DNA of 64,000 nt from Trichosphaerium sp. ATCC 40318. Its lineage: Eukaryota > Discosea > Flabellinia > Trichosidae. Under the pieces are notes generated by a model. The model was not told the origin of the DNA and searched no databases. It saw only the letters and a program-made list of their open reading frames with translations. This document shows, piece by piece, positions 1-15,609 of the stretch. The stretch spans positions 55,096 through 119,095 of the forward strand of contig JALMLS010000039.1 in assembly GCA_038496445.1 (NCBI GenBank). Reading direction: 5' to 3'. A program made the position numbers and the translations under genes. Each line of letters starts with the position of its first letter. Positions within the stretch are counted from its first letter, which is position 1.

Positions 1-759
1 ATGCTCCATGGTAGCAGAGTACCAGTAAGTTCTCCATTAAATGACCAAACTAAAAAAAAATTCCTCTAAAAAAGGTTGTAACGAAAATCGAAGATGGCTT
101 GTACTTGGGTGGATTTCCAGCTTTCTGGAGGTTTACAGACTACCCAAAGAAATCACCTTATAGCGCTATAGTAGATATGACTTGTGAGGTACGATTGTAG
201 GCGTGTTTTTGTCCAAACTGGTTACAATTGAGTTTTAATAAAACTTGAATAGATTCCTCAACAATACAAGTGGCGACATTACATCAACGTACCACTTTGG
301 GATGGTACAGCACCTACTCCAATACAAGTACAAACATGCGTTGATTGGATAACAAAGCAAAGAAATGCAGATAGAGGTGTTCTAGTGCATTGTGGGTTTG
401 GTATTGGAAGGAGTTCAACAATAGTCATTGCGTATTTAATTTCAAACGGTAATACTATTTGTCACGTGTTACAAGCATATAATCCATACTTTGGTTTTTT
501 CTTTTTTCCTATTTTCTCAAGTAGCACGGAGTTGTTGTTCGTGAAAGGGTTGACATGACTCTGTTGCTCAATCGTTTTTTTCATTGAGACTTTTTTACAA
601 TTTTTTGTTTTTCTCGTCTGTTAGTACTCACTTTGTGGTTTAGGTTCTTTTGAGACAATTGATGAGGCATATATGTATCTAAAATCAAAAAGATCTATTG
701 TTCATATAAACACTAGTTATCGCAAAGCACTTCAGTTGTGGCTAGATAATAATAAATAA
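1..759 (+). CDS. Dual-specificity / tyrosine phosphatase-like protein
   Basis: Four exons can be read (1..24, 75..188, 253..448, 644..759) and together make 450 nt in one frame. Exon 3 carries the cysteine phosphatase signature HCGFGIGRSS (HCxxGxxRS), giving the catalytic Cys, the P-loop and the Arg. The PLWDG segment 40 residues upstream fits the acid-loop Asp. The protein would remove phosphate from Tyr, Ser or Thr residues or from a related substrate; the exact substrate cannot be told. It has no signal peptide or membrane segment. The first exon begins at base 1, so the true start may lie outside the window and the reading may be 5'-partial. The family call is firm; the subfamily is not. 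Confidence 0.85.
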
Positions 760-1320
760 TAAAAACTAATATATTCTCACTATTCAAAACAAATGTACAC
801 AATAACGAAAGAAACAACGTTTCTAGCAAGGCCTACTAGAGACACTGTAGCAACCATAGTTTTTCTTATATTGTTAATCTTTACAAGTGAAAGTGTTTAT
901 TTTCTTTGAACATAGTTTGTACACCATTTTCTTGATTGATCAGCTCTTCCGAAGATATAAATAGTACAAGAGAATCTATTTATATAATTTTAAAGTGTCC
1001 GTGTCCATTGCATGAGAAACACCATTTGAGCCGTTATATGATGTCACGTTTGACTACTTATCATCGAACTTACAGCAACCTAAAGAAAGACAACGTGACA
1101 TAAAAAAATTGTAATAAAACGACTTAGACATTAATTCTATCTACGTTTACCAACACAACAACTTTGATTTATGTTACAGCAACGCAATATAAGGACACTA
1201 ATCTTGTATTTAACTTTCCTTATTAATAAGAAAAGGCAAGCTACACACATAAAGGCTAATGGTATTGAGAAGATGTAACCAATTTTATTCTAAACTAAAC
1301 TACATATGATTCTTGCAAAG
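760..1320. other. Intergenic, no gene seen
   Basis: This stretch is A+T-rich and lies between the convergent ends of the phosphatase gene and a minus-strand gene. I see no exon with a recognisable protein segment. Confidence 0.5.
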
Positions 1321-1837
1321 TCATCCATTAATATACGCTTTCACAGCTTCAATAAACTCAACACTGTCCAAACGTAGGCTCTTAGTACGTTCTCGTGCAT
1401 AGAACGAACAATCCACCCTGCTGCCCTCCTGTCGCAATGTGTTTTGTACAAACTCACCTGCGGACTTCCAACGAGCTTCGTTCTTTGCTTTAAAGGTATA
1501 GCATGGACTTGTATTATTCTTGGTGATTGTCACCCAACTAAAAGGAAATAAGTGGTTTGTGGTGGCGAAATAAAAGCGCAGAGAAGGCGTACTTGTTTAT
1601 AGCTTTACGCACACTCTGTGTATCACGGGGATTGTGGTTTTTATATGGCTTAAGTAGCACCATGGAAAGTAAGAATAAGTTAGGATCGCTAAACAAACAA
1701 AAGATATAAATAGAGATCCCGCCAAACAGGTTTGCAAAATGAGCCAAGTTAAGTAAAAAAAATGAGCTATTTTCCACCACAGAGGCGCCAAAACATGTGA
1801 GTTTGGGGGTTTTTTTTTTGCTCGTACTACACTTCAA
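1321..1837 (-). CDS. 3' end of an unidentified membrane-protein gene
   Basis: The last exon (1321..1537) is preceded by a clean TTTTAG acceptor, and a 55-nt intron (1538..1592) begins GTACGCC. Joining it to the exon above keeps one frame. The joined reading gives a hydrophobic stretch around FFLLNLAHFANLFGG and IFCLF, then a soluble tail ending EAVKAYING. This looks like a membrane helix followed by a cytosolic C-terminus. More exons probably lie upstream, to about 2.1 kb, where a fragment such as PIIVLQENSSK can be read, but I could not fix their borders. I do not recognise the family, and the upper coordinate is arbitrary. Confidence 0.35.
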
Positions 1838-2099
1838 AGACCTTTTCGCTTAGCTTTCTTACACCCAATTCGAGAACCTACAAACAAAAATTGGTTTAGA
1901 TTATTGATTGAACTACCCGTACCACTACTAGGACTAATACTATTAGTGCACTGTTGTTGGATTTGCCTAGGAGCTGAAACATGTTTTCTAAAGCGAAGTA
2001 TGAGCAAGACAGATACTTTTTGATAGAACAATGTACGTACTGCTTGAGTTTTCTTGTAATACAATTATAGGGGTATCCAAACGAGTTTTGTTTAGTTCA

Positions 2100-4346
2100 T
2101 TGTTGGTCTGAACTCTAACTGACTCGGGAAGGCCTGATACAAGACTCATTACTAAACGTTGGTGTTAGAGAATAGCACCAAAAGGTCAACAAAACAAACA
2201 TCAATACATAGCACATTATTGAACGGAAACAAGGATGGAAGAGCAAAAGTGTAAGTTATAGCGTAGAAAATGATTTCAAAATCACAACGAAAAAAGGCTT
2301 TGGAGCACTCGGAATTCTGTGAAAAGTAAAAAGTCGTTCAGTTTTGTTAAATGACGGTTTTCACAAGAATGAGTCTAGCTTTATACACTACTACGCATAG
2401 AGTACTACTATAAAAATTAGAGCGCCAGTAGGGGAGCTTTAAGCAAAACAACTTTGGTATTCTGGTTCAATGCCACCGAAGTCTTTTAGCGCTTCTAGCT
2501 TAAGTAAGGCAGAAAACTCGCAAAGTTTTGAGGGTGGGATTTTGTCAACAAATATTTGTCCGAATCGTTGGTTACAGCCAATTTCACTTTTGTTGTAGTC
2601 AACCTTTTAAACATGTACATAGCAACAGGAGGAGGGCGTTTTTGAAAACAGTTGGCTTACGTTTGTTTTTTTTTTATGCTACAGCGTACCTGTAAGCTTC
2701 TTCTGGTATAATGGGCCACTTTGCGTGTTCTGCACTACGTCCGTATTTTTATATCTTACTTCCGCAATATGTTGGCTCATTCCAGTAAAGAGCTCTTCCA
2801 CATAAGGTGGAACAACTAAGTTTTGAGCTGGTGCAGTTGCCATACAGATTTGATTATTCGGTCAAATGACATGCGAGAAAGGTGTGAACGTTTTCTCGCA
2901 ACCATAAATAAAACGAAGAAACACAAACTAAACGCACGTGATGCTTTCCAAAACTATTATCAAAATTACAATGCTTTTTGTGCTTCTCAATCTGGTACTT
3001 CAATTTTTGTTTTTTTCAGTGACGGTGTGTCCTTCAACTAACACCACTTTATGAAAAAAAAAAAACCTAAAGCTGTTTTTTCATTTTAGTCTTCTCAGTG
3101 CCGCTGTGCAGGTATTGCATTTTGGTATTTATTGGTAGGTATCAATGGTAGTATTATAGAAATACAAAGAGTTATTTCAAGTTACGTTACGTTGTGATTT
3201 CAAAAGAGTTTTCATGTTCGGTGTTAAGGCTTAGTACAGAAAACTCTCACGCCCAAAGTTAAAAAAAAAGTCACTAGACGACTCAAAGGCTAGTGGCTCG
3301 CATGAGCTTCGCTGTTATAAGAAAACGTAGCACAAATTTATTTACTGAATATTTCTAAGTGGCTTGAAATGGGCTTTCAACCACTCTGTCTGTAGAAATT
3401 TATAAATTTTATAGCGTTTAAGACTACTTTTAATCGAAAGGAAGTACCTGGTGGTTCAAAAATAAGCCAACAATTTTTTTCTTTACTGAATGAAGTTCTA
3501 AAGCGCTGACCAGTCTGAAAACCGATATTGAAACCTGGATCGGTATTTGCCACCTCTAAGCACAAAACGGTTTACTTCTTGGCACAAAAAAGCGATATTC
3601 GTCACGTGCTTCCTAAACGCCACAGAAACTTATAGGCATCACTTTTTCTGCGTAGAACTACTTATTGCTAGATTGTTTGCGCTAATAGAACTAGTGTTGC
3701 TGGTTTTTTACTATCACTCCACAAAAGCGTTCAAAGTCATATTGTAGGTGCGTGTAGTACAGTCAACCTATCAATTCGGCGTGTATTTTTGCCCAAGCTG
3801 TAAAGGCCTTTTTTTCCATGGTGTAAAAGCTACATCGTGACAAGCAAACAGCGTGAAGAACTACGAGAGGGTCACATTTTAAACGATACGAGGTGAGTTT
3901 TTAAAGCAGTTTAAACTAATATTGAGATTTACAGACACTTGGGAACTGTTCTCCTATCTATACATAAAAAATTCGAAGAGTTCAAGTATATATTCACAAA
4001 ATGATTTTGGTGCAAAGTTTTGTAGAGGAATCTGTGAGGGTACGAAGTACGATTTAGTGAGCCGACAGAATCTAAGCAAACACCGAATAAAACTTTTAAG
4101 TAAAGTTGTGTGATAAAAAACTGATGTTAAAAAAAGACTGAGTTTTAGTTTACCTGGTAGAGGAAAAGTACAGGCCTACCTTTTGTCAAGAAGTGCCAAA
4201 ACTTGTGATGAGTTCTTACGTAAATTAATACAACGGAGCTCTTTCGCTAGTTTCATTTGCACACCTTTAGGTGAGGATCACCAAGCTTTTCAGTAAGAAG
4301 GCCTTGAGAGAAATCTGTATGTCTACGTATATGGATAAATACGGTC
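2100..4346. other. Long stretch without a supported gene
   Basis: Both strands hold only short open frames of 60-110 codons with no recognisable domain, intron pattern or paralogue in the window. The first few hundred bases may hold 5' exons of the minus-strand gene before it. CACGTG sites occur near 2.94 and 3.60 kb. Nothing else stands out. Confidence 0.4.
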
Positions 4347-5475
4347 TCACCATGATGGTATGATTGTCAACACCACTACCAAAATTACAAGAAGAAATAC
4401 AACTACAATTACAATCACTACTGGCAACACCGGGAAATCAGAGCCACTGTCTGATTGTGTTGAGCAGGATGAAGAAAACAATACAACTAAACTTCCAATT
4501 GTATCTGTTTGGAGATTAACTACACTTTCAGCTTGTTGTTATTACGTACTTTGTTTAAAGCATGAGTTAATGTCTGAAAGTGATATGTTTTGTTTATCAA
4601 TGATGCAATCATCTCTAAAGTTCATGAATGTCAACGAATCAATACTCACTGCAGTTGTATCAACGACTATGTTTTCTTTAAAATAAGCCATCCCCTATTG
4701 AGATTGATGAGTTAGAACCAACAACAATCACTGTATTCTCTGCAAACACGACATCTCCTATATTTTGGTTATGACACGTGTTATAACAATTAGCTGTACC
4801 TAACGTGGCATAGGTTGTTCCAACTACAGAAAAGATGCCATCAATGACAGCTATATGGCTAGGCGATACGGTGCTTGCAGCTGTAGTAGGGGTAATTGTA
4901 GGTATACTAGTACATAAAGTCTGCCTTTCTAAGCTACATGGGACGTCATTAATACCTAGACACAGTCAACTGTAGAAACAATGTAAATGCATACCAAAAG
5001 CTGCTTCCATCATAAGACATCGTTCTTGACTGCCAGCACCATCACCAAGCTAGGCTCATCGTGGTTCATAAAGTACTTGACTAAAAACGTATGAATGTTC
5101 TCATTTGCACCAACAAGAAATAGATCAGTTTGTAAAATAGGTTTTTGACTATTCTGCCTTGTGAAAGATGATAATGCTTCTTCACATGTTCCACAATCCC
5201 TTTGCATATTACGGCAGTCTTGACAGGCGTTCATTGCATAATCTTTATTTCACCACGATGCGCATTAAGCCACGCTGTTGGAGCCGCTCAGTGATTCTGT
5301 CTTGTTAAAAGCTCAAAATCATTTTCAGTAAGCATCTCTGGCAACATATCTCCACTAATCACAGTTAGATTATACTCATAAGGTAATCTAATCTTCCACT
5401 GTGTAAGTGGAATATATACTTGAGTGCAACTACATTTTGTGTAAGAAGTCATGTTATCAGCTTTGAAAATTAGTC
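4347..5475 (-). CDS. Putative cell-surface protein with C-terminal membrane anchor
   Basis: Several minus-strand exon-like segments read as one type-I membrane protein. From the N-terminal side they are: a segment with CSCTQVYIPLTQWKI after a TTTAG acceptor at 5475; a Cys-rich segment starting MNACQDCRNMQRDCGTCEEA (up to 5234); a Ser/Thr-rich part with CTSIPTITPTTAASTVSPS and NCYNTCHNQN; and a C-terminal hydrophobic run (FPVLPVVIVIVVVFLLVILV) that ends in a short tail and a stop at 4347. Candidate introns are short (30-60 nt). I could not resolve every junction, and a stop after the first segment leaves it open whether the gene is intact or decaying. No family is recognised. Confidence 0.45.
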
Positions 5476-5631
5476 CTAAAGCAATGGAGATAATAGTAAG
5501 TTTTTCTTACTGATTAATAGAACTTTATTAGAGCAACAACTACTTACATATTGCACATGACGTGAAATAATTTTGCTGCATGTTTCCAAGCTAATTAATT
5601 TTGCACCTGCCACTGCCTATTACTACAACCG

Positions 5632-6483
5632 TTATTTATTGATAGTGTGTGCACCTGCCAATGCCTTCAAACCTTCATCTGTTACATCTGTATATGATAA
5701 ATTAATATCATGTACACCTGCCAATGCCGCAATGCCATTGTCTGTTATTGCCTTACAACAATATAGGTTGATAGTGTGTACACCTGCCAATGCCTTCAAA
5801 CCTTCATCTGTTACATTTGTATATGATAAATCAATATCATGTACACCTGTCAATGCCGCAATGCCATTGTCTGTTATTGCCTTACAACAATATAGGTTGA
5901 TAGTGTGTACACCTGCCAATGCCTTCAAACCTTCATCTGTTACATCTGTATATGATAAATCAATATCATGTACACCTGCCAATGCCGCAATGCCATTGTC
6001 TGTTATTGACATACAACCACATAGGTTGATATCATGTACACCTGTCAATGCCGCAATGCCATTGTCTGTTATTGCCTCACAATAATATAGGTTGATAGTG
6101 TGTACGCCTGCCAATGCCTTCAAACCTTCATCTGTTACTTTTGTACATGATAAATCAATATCATGTACACCTGTCAATGCCGCAATAATGTCGTTTGGTA
6201 GCTCACATCGGTTGAGATCAATAGTTGTATTGTGGAGTAACGGACTACCAGAAAGCATCTGAACTTCATTTGTGTTTTTAATATGGATACGACCATACCC
6301 AACATGGTTATGAACAATATCTCGTAAAAAATGGCACGTTTGGGCTGTACGAAGTGTATACGTCCCTTGTTTGATAATATGGACTATTAACTCAATTGGT
6401 AGCCCAACAAGGTCGAATACTTGGTTGAACTGTGTTTGTTGTTTTTTCTTTTCCATTGTATGATCAATGTCAATTTTCGTCAA
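5632..6483 (-). CDS. F-box / leucine-rich repeat protein, short C-terminally cut copy
   Basis: This intronless frame of 283 codons has an F-box-like N-terminus (FDLVGLPIELIVHIIKQG, roughly residues 22-60). Eight GVHxIxL repeats of 21-22 residues and one GAH repeat follow, alternating between a VTDEGLKALA type and an ITDNGIAALA type. F-box proteins of this layout usually bind Skp1 through the F-box and substrate through the LRRs in SCF ubiquitin ligases; that role is inferred. Compared with the paralogue at 28485..29918 it stops early, ending HTINK before a stop. Degenerate repeat sequence (AVAGAKLIS) continues past the stop, so the C-terminus has been lost. The start could be the first Met or the Met 9 codons later, which matches the paralogue at 18105. 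Confidence 0.8.
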   Translation of the reverse strand: MTKIDIDHTMEKKKQQTQFNQVFDLVGLPIELIVHIIKQGTYTLRTAQTCHFLRDIVHNHVGYGRIHIKNTNEVQMLSGSPLLHNTTIDLNRCELPNDIIAALTGVHDIDLSCTKVTDEGLKALAGVHTINLYYCEAITDNGIAALTGVHDINLCGCMSITDNGIAALAGVHDIDLSYTDVTDEGLKALAGVHTINLYCCKAITDNGIAALTGVHDIDLSYTNVTDEGLKALAGVHTINLYCCKAITDNGIAALAGVHDINLSYTDVTDEGLKALAGAHTINK

Positions 6484-6712
6484 ATAATCGTACTAAATAG
6501 CGTACAAGTGTTGCGAGCACAAGTATACTGCGAGAAAAGTTAATTTATTATCTAAAAAAGGTGGCTTAATGCGTGGTCTACCTTAATCTCATGAATTTAC
6601 AAACGTAAAGTTGTTATTTTGGTATCAAGTTCATTGGAGTTATTAAGGACTTCATGTCACGCAGTGACGTAATGGAACATCTTCTCAATGTTGTTTGTTT
6701 TAATCAATTTCT
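6484..6712. repeat. 5' flank shared with the F-box/LRR gene at 28.5-29.9 kb
   Basis: The sequence upstream of this gene's start matches 29919..30115 almost base for base, apart from a short insertion near 6557-6575 that the other copy lacks. The match stops abruptly after the words cttctcaatgt in both copies. This marks one end of a direct segmental duplication that carried the gene and its promoter region. Confidence 0.85.
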
Positions 6713-6815
6713 ACACTCGTAAACTTAAAAATCCACAAAAAAAAAACAAGAAAAGCAAAAGTGGATATTGATTGGGAAAGCAAGTTTTTACTTTTATTTT
6801 GAATTACTGTTATAT

Positions 6816-9983
<3,168 letters not shown>

Positions 9984-10344
9984 TGTTGCTTACAAAGTGA
10001 GAGGAATGGATAACGTAAAAGGGCGAGAGAAAGCAATGGTTTGGCGGTGAAATTGCCTTAATCAACATGGCTTAAAACGCTGACTGAGAAAAGCCGCAAA
10101 CGCTGTTCTATAACCTGTACAATATCTACGCCGCGTACAAATACTATTTTAGTGATAAAACTCAATTGTCACAATTTTACAACGCTAAACTCGCAAGCAG
10201 TACCCTCAAGCGTGTTTTAGGGTCCAGATATACATCAATATACCGTTTATTCACTGCGACCTTTTTTAATGTGCTTTCCACCTTTTATGAGCGTCAAAAC
10301 CACTCCAACAGTTATTTTACCGTTTTAATAAACCTATATTGTGA
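9984..10344. promoter_or_regulatory. Shared divergent 5' region of CDC5-like and Shoc2-like genes
   Basis: About 360 bp separate the start codons of two genes transcribed away from each other, so both promoters must lie here or in first introns. No TATA-like element stands out, and I see no other gene. Confidence 0.5.
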
Positions 10345-13300
10345 ATGTGTTCCCATATTTTCGATTCACAGCCCAAACGATACAACGCAAGCCAAATACA
10401 GCAAGGTAACGATGGGTAATAAGAGTTTAAACTCCCGTACGTACTTATAAGGCGTAACAAAGCGCGTTCGTGACTCTGTTGTAGAATTACGTAAGAAGAA
10501 ATGGAGAGAAAGGGAGGAGGTTAACCTAAGGAAACATAAGATATCTGTACGAGTTTTCTGAGAGTTTTTGAGAGTTTTTTTAGGCTTTAGTCTATATTTC
10601 AATTTAATCACGTGATATATTGAAGCGTTGTTAACATTGTTTGATGTGTAGGAAATACCACCTTCTGTCTCTGATTTAAAGGCAAAGAAGGTCATGCTTG
10701 CTGAGAATGATATTACAGAGGTAAAAAAACGAATCACTTTGAGCGTTGTTTGGTTTATTTGTTTGGTTGATTTTTCTTTTTTTTCTTTTTCATTTTTTTG
10801 GTAATTTTTGAACTTATTATTATTAGCTTCCAAGTGAGCTTTGTGCTATGAAGAATTTAGAATACTTGGAGTTAAGGTTCGTTGATGTTTTTATTTATTA
10901 ATAACTTGGTTGTTCTCTTTTTTTTAATTACGTCAAACAGTTCAAATCGGTTGGGAACATTACCACCAGCTCTAGGTACGAACATTAAAACTTTAGCTGT
11001 AAAAAACTTGAAACGCTGAGAATAAGAAAATCCGGCGCTAATACTTCTTGTTTTTATTGTTCTTCGTCTATTATTATCAGTGTTTTGTCACGTGATATTT
11101 TTTTCTCGCGATAATCGTGTTAGGAATTACTTTTTCCCTTTTGTTTTTTTCATGTTTTCCTCACGTGTTATTGACATTGTCACGTTTTTTTTCAAACTTA
11201 TTACGTCTTTAGGTCGTATGCAGAAACTAAAGGAGTTGTATTTGGATAACAACAAGCTATTTTTAAATCCCCTATCACCTGGTACGCGAAAGCTTTTTTG
11301 AAAACAACTGGATTTTTTTAAAAGTCGCTTTACGTCCACTCTCAAACGTTGTTGTTACGTTTATATGAGTAAAAAATTTATGAGTGTATCACGTGTATGT
11401 TATTAACGTTTAAACCAAGCGCTTGGGCAATTGGCACAACTTACAGTATTGGTTTTGAGGAAAAATCAGCTTGATGATATTCCAATGGAATTATCTCATT
11501 GTGCACGCTTGACGTGAGTATTTAGTCTACCCCTAAGGTGTTAATTAACTTCTATATTTCACAGGTTATTGGATGTATCTGAAAATAACTTAAAGGTACC
11601 TTTTTACAATCAACAAAACCGCAAGCTTTTTAGCTGATTTTTTTTCTTCAAAGTCATTTCCACCGGAGATTTGCGAATTGAAGCAATTACAAACCCTAAA
11701 GATTGAGAAGAACAACTTACAGGTATGTTTTTCTTGACTTATTATAAGACTTCTTGAGAGGATGTATGGCTAACAATTTGAATTACAGGCACTCCCAGAG
11801 AAGTTAGGAAATTTGGCTTCTTTGACTGAAATGTCATTTTACGAGAATCAAATTCGTAAAATTCCTGACTCCATAGGGGATCTTAAGAAGCTTTGTAAAG
11901 TGAATTTCGGCAGGAATAAGTTACAAGAACTACCAGAGAGTTTTAAAACACTAAGAACATTAACACACGTGCGTTTCAAATTACATCAATTCCAAATTTT
12001 TCTTAATTTTTTTTTGTTATTTAGTTTTACATTGGTGATAATGGTGCTTTGGATGTACGTTGTTTTTAATCATTAGTATCAATTATTCTGATTTGTATTT
12101 TATAGACTTTACCAGAATTCACGTGCTTTCCGTCACTACGATACCTGAACATCCAAGGTCTTAACGTAAGTTGTTTTTATACATTAATACTAGAGAGAGT
12201 GTTTTACTTTTTTTTTCGAAAACTCTTTATTGCGCTCTACTAGTTTTAGTAATATTTTTTTTAGATTTCACGTATCGATCCATCTATTGGAACATTGAAA
12301 AACCTTGAAAAACTCGAAATGCGTACGTTGTAGCAAGAATGTCTTCCTTGTATCTTTTTTTGAACCTGCAAAAATTTTTTGCTCACGTGTTCTAGGCGCA
12401 AACCACCAGATTCAAAGCTTGCCACCGCATATTGGTGATTGTTTACAACTCCAAGAACTTGTACTTATATTTAACACGTTATATTTGTATTTATTAAGGT
12501 ATCTATAGGACCTGTTTGGATGTAGGTTTACAGCTATTCCAAAAGAGATTGGTAAATTGGTTAAAATGAAGGTATTAATTTTTTTCGATCTTCTGTGTTT
12601 TCTCGTGCTTACAAGGCTTTCTTATAGGTTCTTAATCTTAATGGAAATAAGCTTACTACTGTAACCTTCCCTGCCGCTGTTGGAAACATGAATCAGCTGG
12701 TAAGATAGTTGAGTATCGTTAAATCATTTCTCATATTTTTTTCAAAAATAGGTACATCTTAACCTGGGAAACAACAAGGTTCGTAACGCACTCTCAAGTA
12801 TTATCTTTTGATATTTTAACCTTTAATAGCTCAGTACGCTTCCACGTGAAATCAGAGGTTTGGTAACTTTAGAGATACTTGATGTTAGTATCAACGAACT
12901 GACTGATCTTCCTGAAGAGGTACGTTGTTTTTTTTTTTTTCAGATAAAGTTGTTAAACGTTTTGTAAGATTGGCAAAATGTGCAAGCTTCAAAGGTTCTA
13001 TTTGAACGGAAATCAATTGAAAAAGAGTACTAAACATATCATCAAGAGTATCTGAGTAAAATAACTGGTTTTGTAGTACCTGAATCGATTGGAGAATTGA
13101 CAGAACTGAAGATTCTTGATTTGAAACAGAACGAGATTTCTGTTCTTCCAGAGAGCCTTGGCCTCCTTAAACAAGTCACCAAGTTTGACTTTTCGAATAA
13201 TATGCTAACAAAGCTTCCATGGTAAGTTTGTTGACAAGATTGATCAACTCAACTATTGATGGGAGAGTTATGAAGGCTTTTTGTTGACATTTGTTGGCTT

Positions 13301-13724
13301 TTTTTGCTAATTCGAATCTTTAGGTCATTGCACTACTTACACCGTAATTTGAAGATTTTAGAGGTTTCTCATAACCCTCTAATCGTTCCACCACAGCCAG
13401 GTACTTATATTTTAGTCACATGATACCGAACTGAAGTGAAAAAAAAACCCAATCTTTTTCCTTTACAATAACGAATGATTGACGTCCTTTTTCTTTAGTT
13501 GTAAATCGTGGTCTATCACCTATACTTGGTACGTTCACTTTAATATTATATTCATAACAAAACTTGTATGTTAAATTATTGTACTCATTGTGTTCTATTT
13601 AGAGTGGCTAAGAAACCATGAACGAGAGGTAATTTTTTTTTCTTTATCACGTGTTTTTTTTTCTTACTCGTTGTTTTAGGGAAGAGATGCTTCTATTGTT
13701 GGTCTTGGATTACGAGACAACTAA
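10345..13724 (+). CDS. Shoc2/Ras-suppressor-like leucine-rich repeat protein
   Basis: This is a gene of about 20 small exons, many of 30-150 nt. Concatenated, they read as a protein made almost entirely of 23-residue LRRs of the LPxxIxxLxxLxxLxLxxNxL type, for example GRMQKLKELYLDNNKLF, LPEKLGNLASLTEMSFYENQ, LPREIRGLVTLEILDVSINE and VPESIGELTELKILDLKQNE. The C-terminus ends LEWLRNHERE plus GRDASIVGLGLRDN, and this is a common ending in this LRR class (for example LRRC40-like proteins). The start at 10345 is chosen because it follows an in-frame stop and splices through a 48-nt intron (GTAACG to TAAG) into VTKRVRDSVVELRKKKW. The protein is cytosolic and probably a scaffold; its partners are unknown. 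Several introns contain CACGTG. Confidence 0.8.
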
Positions 13725-13946
13725 TATTCATTCTATGAAACACTAAGAATATTGCCGTTAAATTAACAAAACAAAAGGGCGTAAAATTACCCAAGCAAGA
13801 AAGAACAAAACCAAAAAAAAAAAATGGTCAGAAAAAAAAAAACTTTAATAAAATTCAACGCCTGAAATCACGTTTTTATTGTCGACTCTATTTCCCCCTT
13901 TGTAATAGTTACAATACCACAGACTTAGTTTGTTTATTTTTGTGTA

Positions 13947-14753
13947 TCACTGTGTTTTGTTTTTTTTAATTTGGTTTGCAAGAAGCTCTTTGTTTACAAT
14001 TGTATCACGTAATTCTTTGTTATAAGGTTCTCCATTCTCGAACCATATTTTGACATCACTCTTCTTTCCATCAACGTATGTAACTTGTAACTTTATTTTC
14101 CCATTATCATGCCACTCCTTGTGCTCACCAACCTCATTTCCATCAACGTACATTGCTTGTAACTCAAGTTGTCCGTTCTCATACCACATCTTTACTTCAC
14201 CATTATTTTTTCCACGAACAAACACAGATTGTGCTTTAATTTGTCCATTCCTATGCCACTCCTTGACATCACCATGTTTCCTACCAGCAGTATACATAGC
14301 AGAGAACTTGATTTGACCATTCTCATACCATCCTTTTGCCTCACCATGTCGCTTACCAACAATGAACATATCTTGAAACTTGAGTACACCAGTCTCATAC
14401 CATGCCTTGTACTCGTCATACAATTTACCTCGAAAATACAAAGCCTTTGCCCTGATCTGACCATTCTTATACCAACCCTTATACTCACCACTCTTCTTGC
14501 CATTATCATAGACAGTTTTGCTTTTTAAACTGCCGTCATTGTACCAAAGAATCCAAACACCTTTTTTTTTGAGATAATCATCATAATGAGTGTTAATAGC
14601 AGCTTTTTTTGAAAGCACGTGGAACTTTACAAATGTTTCCTTGTTGAAACTACATAGATACTTTTGGAGTTCGTTTGGAAGTCGTAGAATGTAACAAATC
14701 TTGGCACAAGGGTATGTTTGTACCAAGGTTGGTTCTTTTTGTACTTTTCGCAT
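13947..14753 (-). CDS. F-box-like protein with MORN-variant repeats
   Basis: This uninterrupted frame of 268 codons has an N-terminal segment (ICYILRLPNELQKYLCSF, then HVLSKKAAINTHYDDYL) that fits an F-box-like helix set. About seven repeats of 23-24 residues follow, built as GExKxWYxNGQIKxxxxYxxGK, the MORN-variant (YwqK-like) type. F-box plus MORN-variant architecture is known from amoebae and from large DNA viruses of amoebae; the repeats' ligand is not known. It is more diverged than the two near-identical copies at 34.2-35.3 kb and 56.9-58.1 kb. It ends with a Lys-rich tail (QIKKNKTQ). No introns are needed. Confidence 0.75.
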   Translation of the reverse strand: MRKVQKEPTLVQTYPCAKICYILRLPNELQKYLCSFNKETFVKFHVLSKKAAINTHYDDYLKKKGVWILWYNDGSLKSKTVYDNGKKSGEYKGWYKNGQIRAKALYFRGKLYDEYKAWYETGVLKFQDMFIVGKRHGEAKGWYENGQIKFSAMYTAGRKHGDVKEWHRNGQIKAQSVFVRGKNNGEVKMWYENGQLELQAMYVDGNEVGEHKEWHDNGKIKLQVTYVDGKKSDVKIWFENGEPYNKELRDTIVNKELLANQIKKNKTQ

Positions 14754-15609
14754 GTTTGTGGTTGTTGTACTTGCTTACACCTCCCAACAGTACTCTAATG
14801 TATTATCTAGAGTTGTTTTGATTGTGACAGCGTTTAACTAGTCTCGCAGGTACAGATATGCTTATGCAACGGTAAAGGCAATTTGGCGAGGAAACTAAAG
14901 TCAAAATGTTTCGTCACGTGACAACCTGATGTTAGTCTTGAGTGCTGGCTCATGATGCCTCAGTATCGTCAAACGTATGGCAAGCTTTGTTCAGGTGGGA
15001 GTAGAAGTTATATACTTGTACAGCAGTTATTGGCTGAAAAACTGGATTGCTCTCTAAAATCAAGCAAAAACAATAATCTATTGTTATCTACGCGTATAGA
15101 GGGCGTTTCTGCGTATTCACAGTTCAGATTTTTCAAAAGGCAATCACGTGACATAACATCTCTAAATGCAAACTAAGATTTATACACACAGACATTATAT
15201 TCATGTACAACATAGGTGGTGAAGGCAGGGTAAAAGGTAGTGCCAGTGTTGTTCGATGCTTGTTTTAGCTTAACACTCTAACTTCGGAGAACTGTGCGAA
15301 AATGGTATCTGGCACATTCTGGCGGTGGTCCCAAAAGAGCAATCTGTGCGTGTTATTATTACTGAACTATATTGTATTTTCTTTTCGTTAGCGCTTTAAC
15401 CTGTCACGTGTTCCTACTGGTGATATCAGGCGTGCTTCATTATTCAAGGTACTCCTAACTAGCTCAATTTCAAACGCCGCTATTACACTAGAGATGATAG
15501 GGACGAGACGTCAAAACGACGTGGAAGGACATTAAGGCAACCACTATAAGTCAAGTTTAACTTTCACTTTAGGCTAATACCACTTTGTATAACAAATAAA
15601 CACTATAAC
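14754..15609. other. Intergenic, no gene seen
   Basis: This is an A+T-rich spacer between divergent genes. It holds three CACGTG sites (about 14.91, 15.15 and 15.41 kb) but no coding segment that I can support. Confidence 0.5.

Noticed and set aside
14050-14528. Plus-strand frames opposite the F-box-like/MORN gene
   Set aside because: These are repeat-driven shadows; the minus-strand frame carries the conserved MORN-variant repeats.
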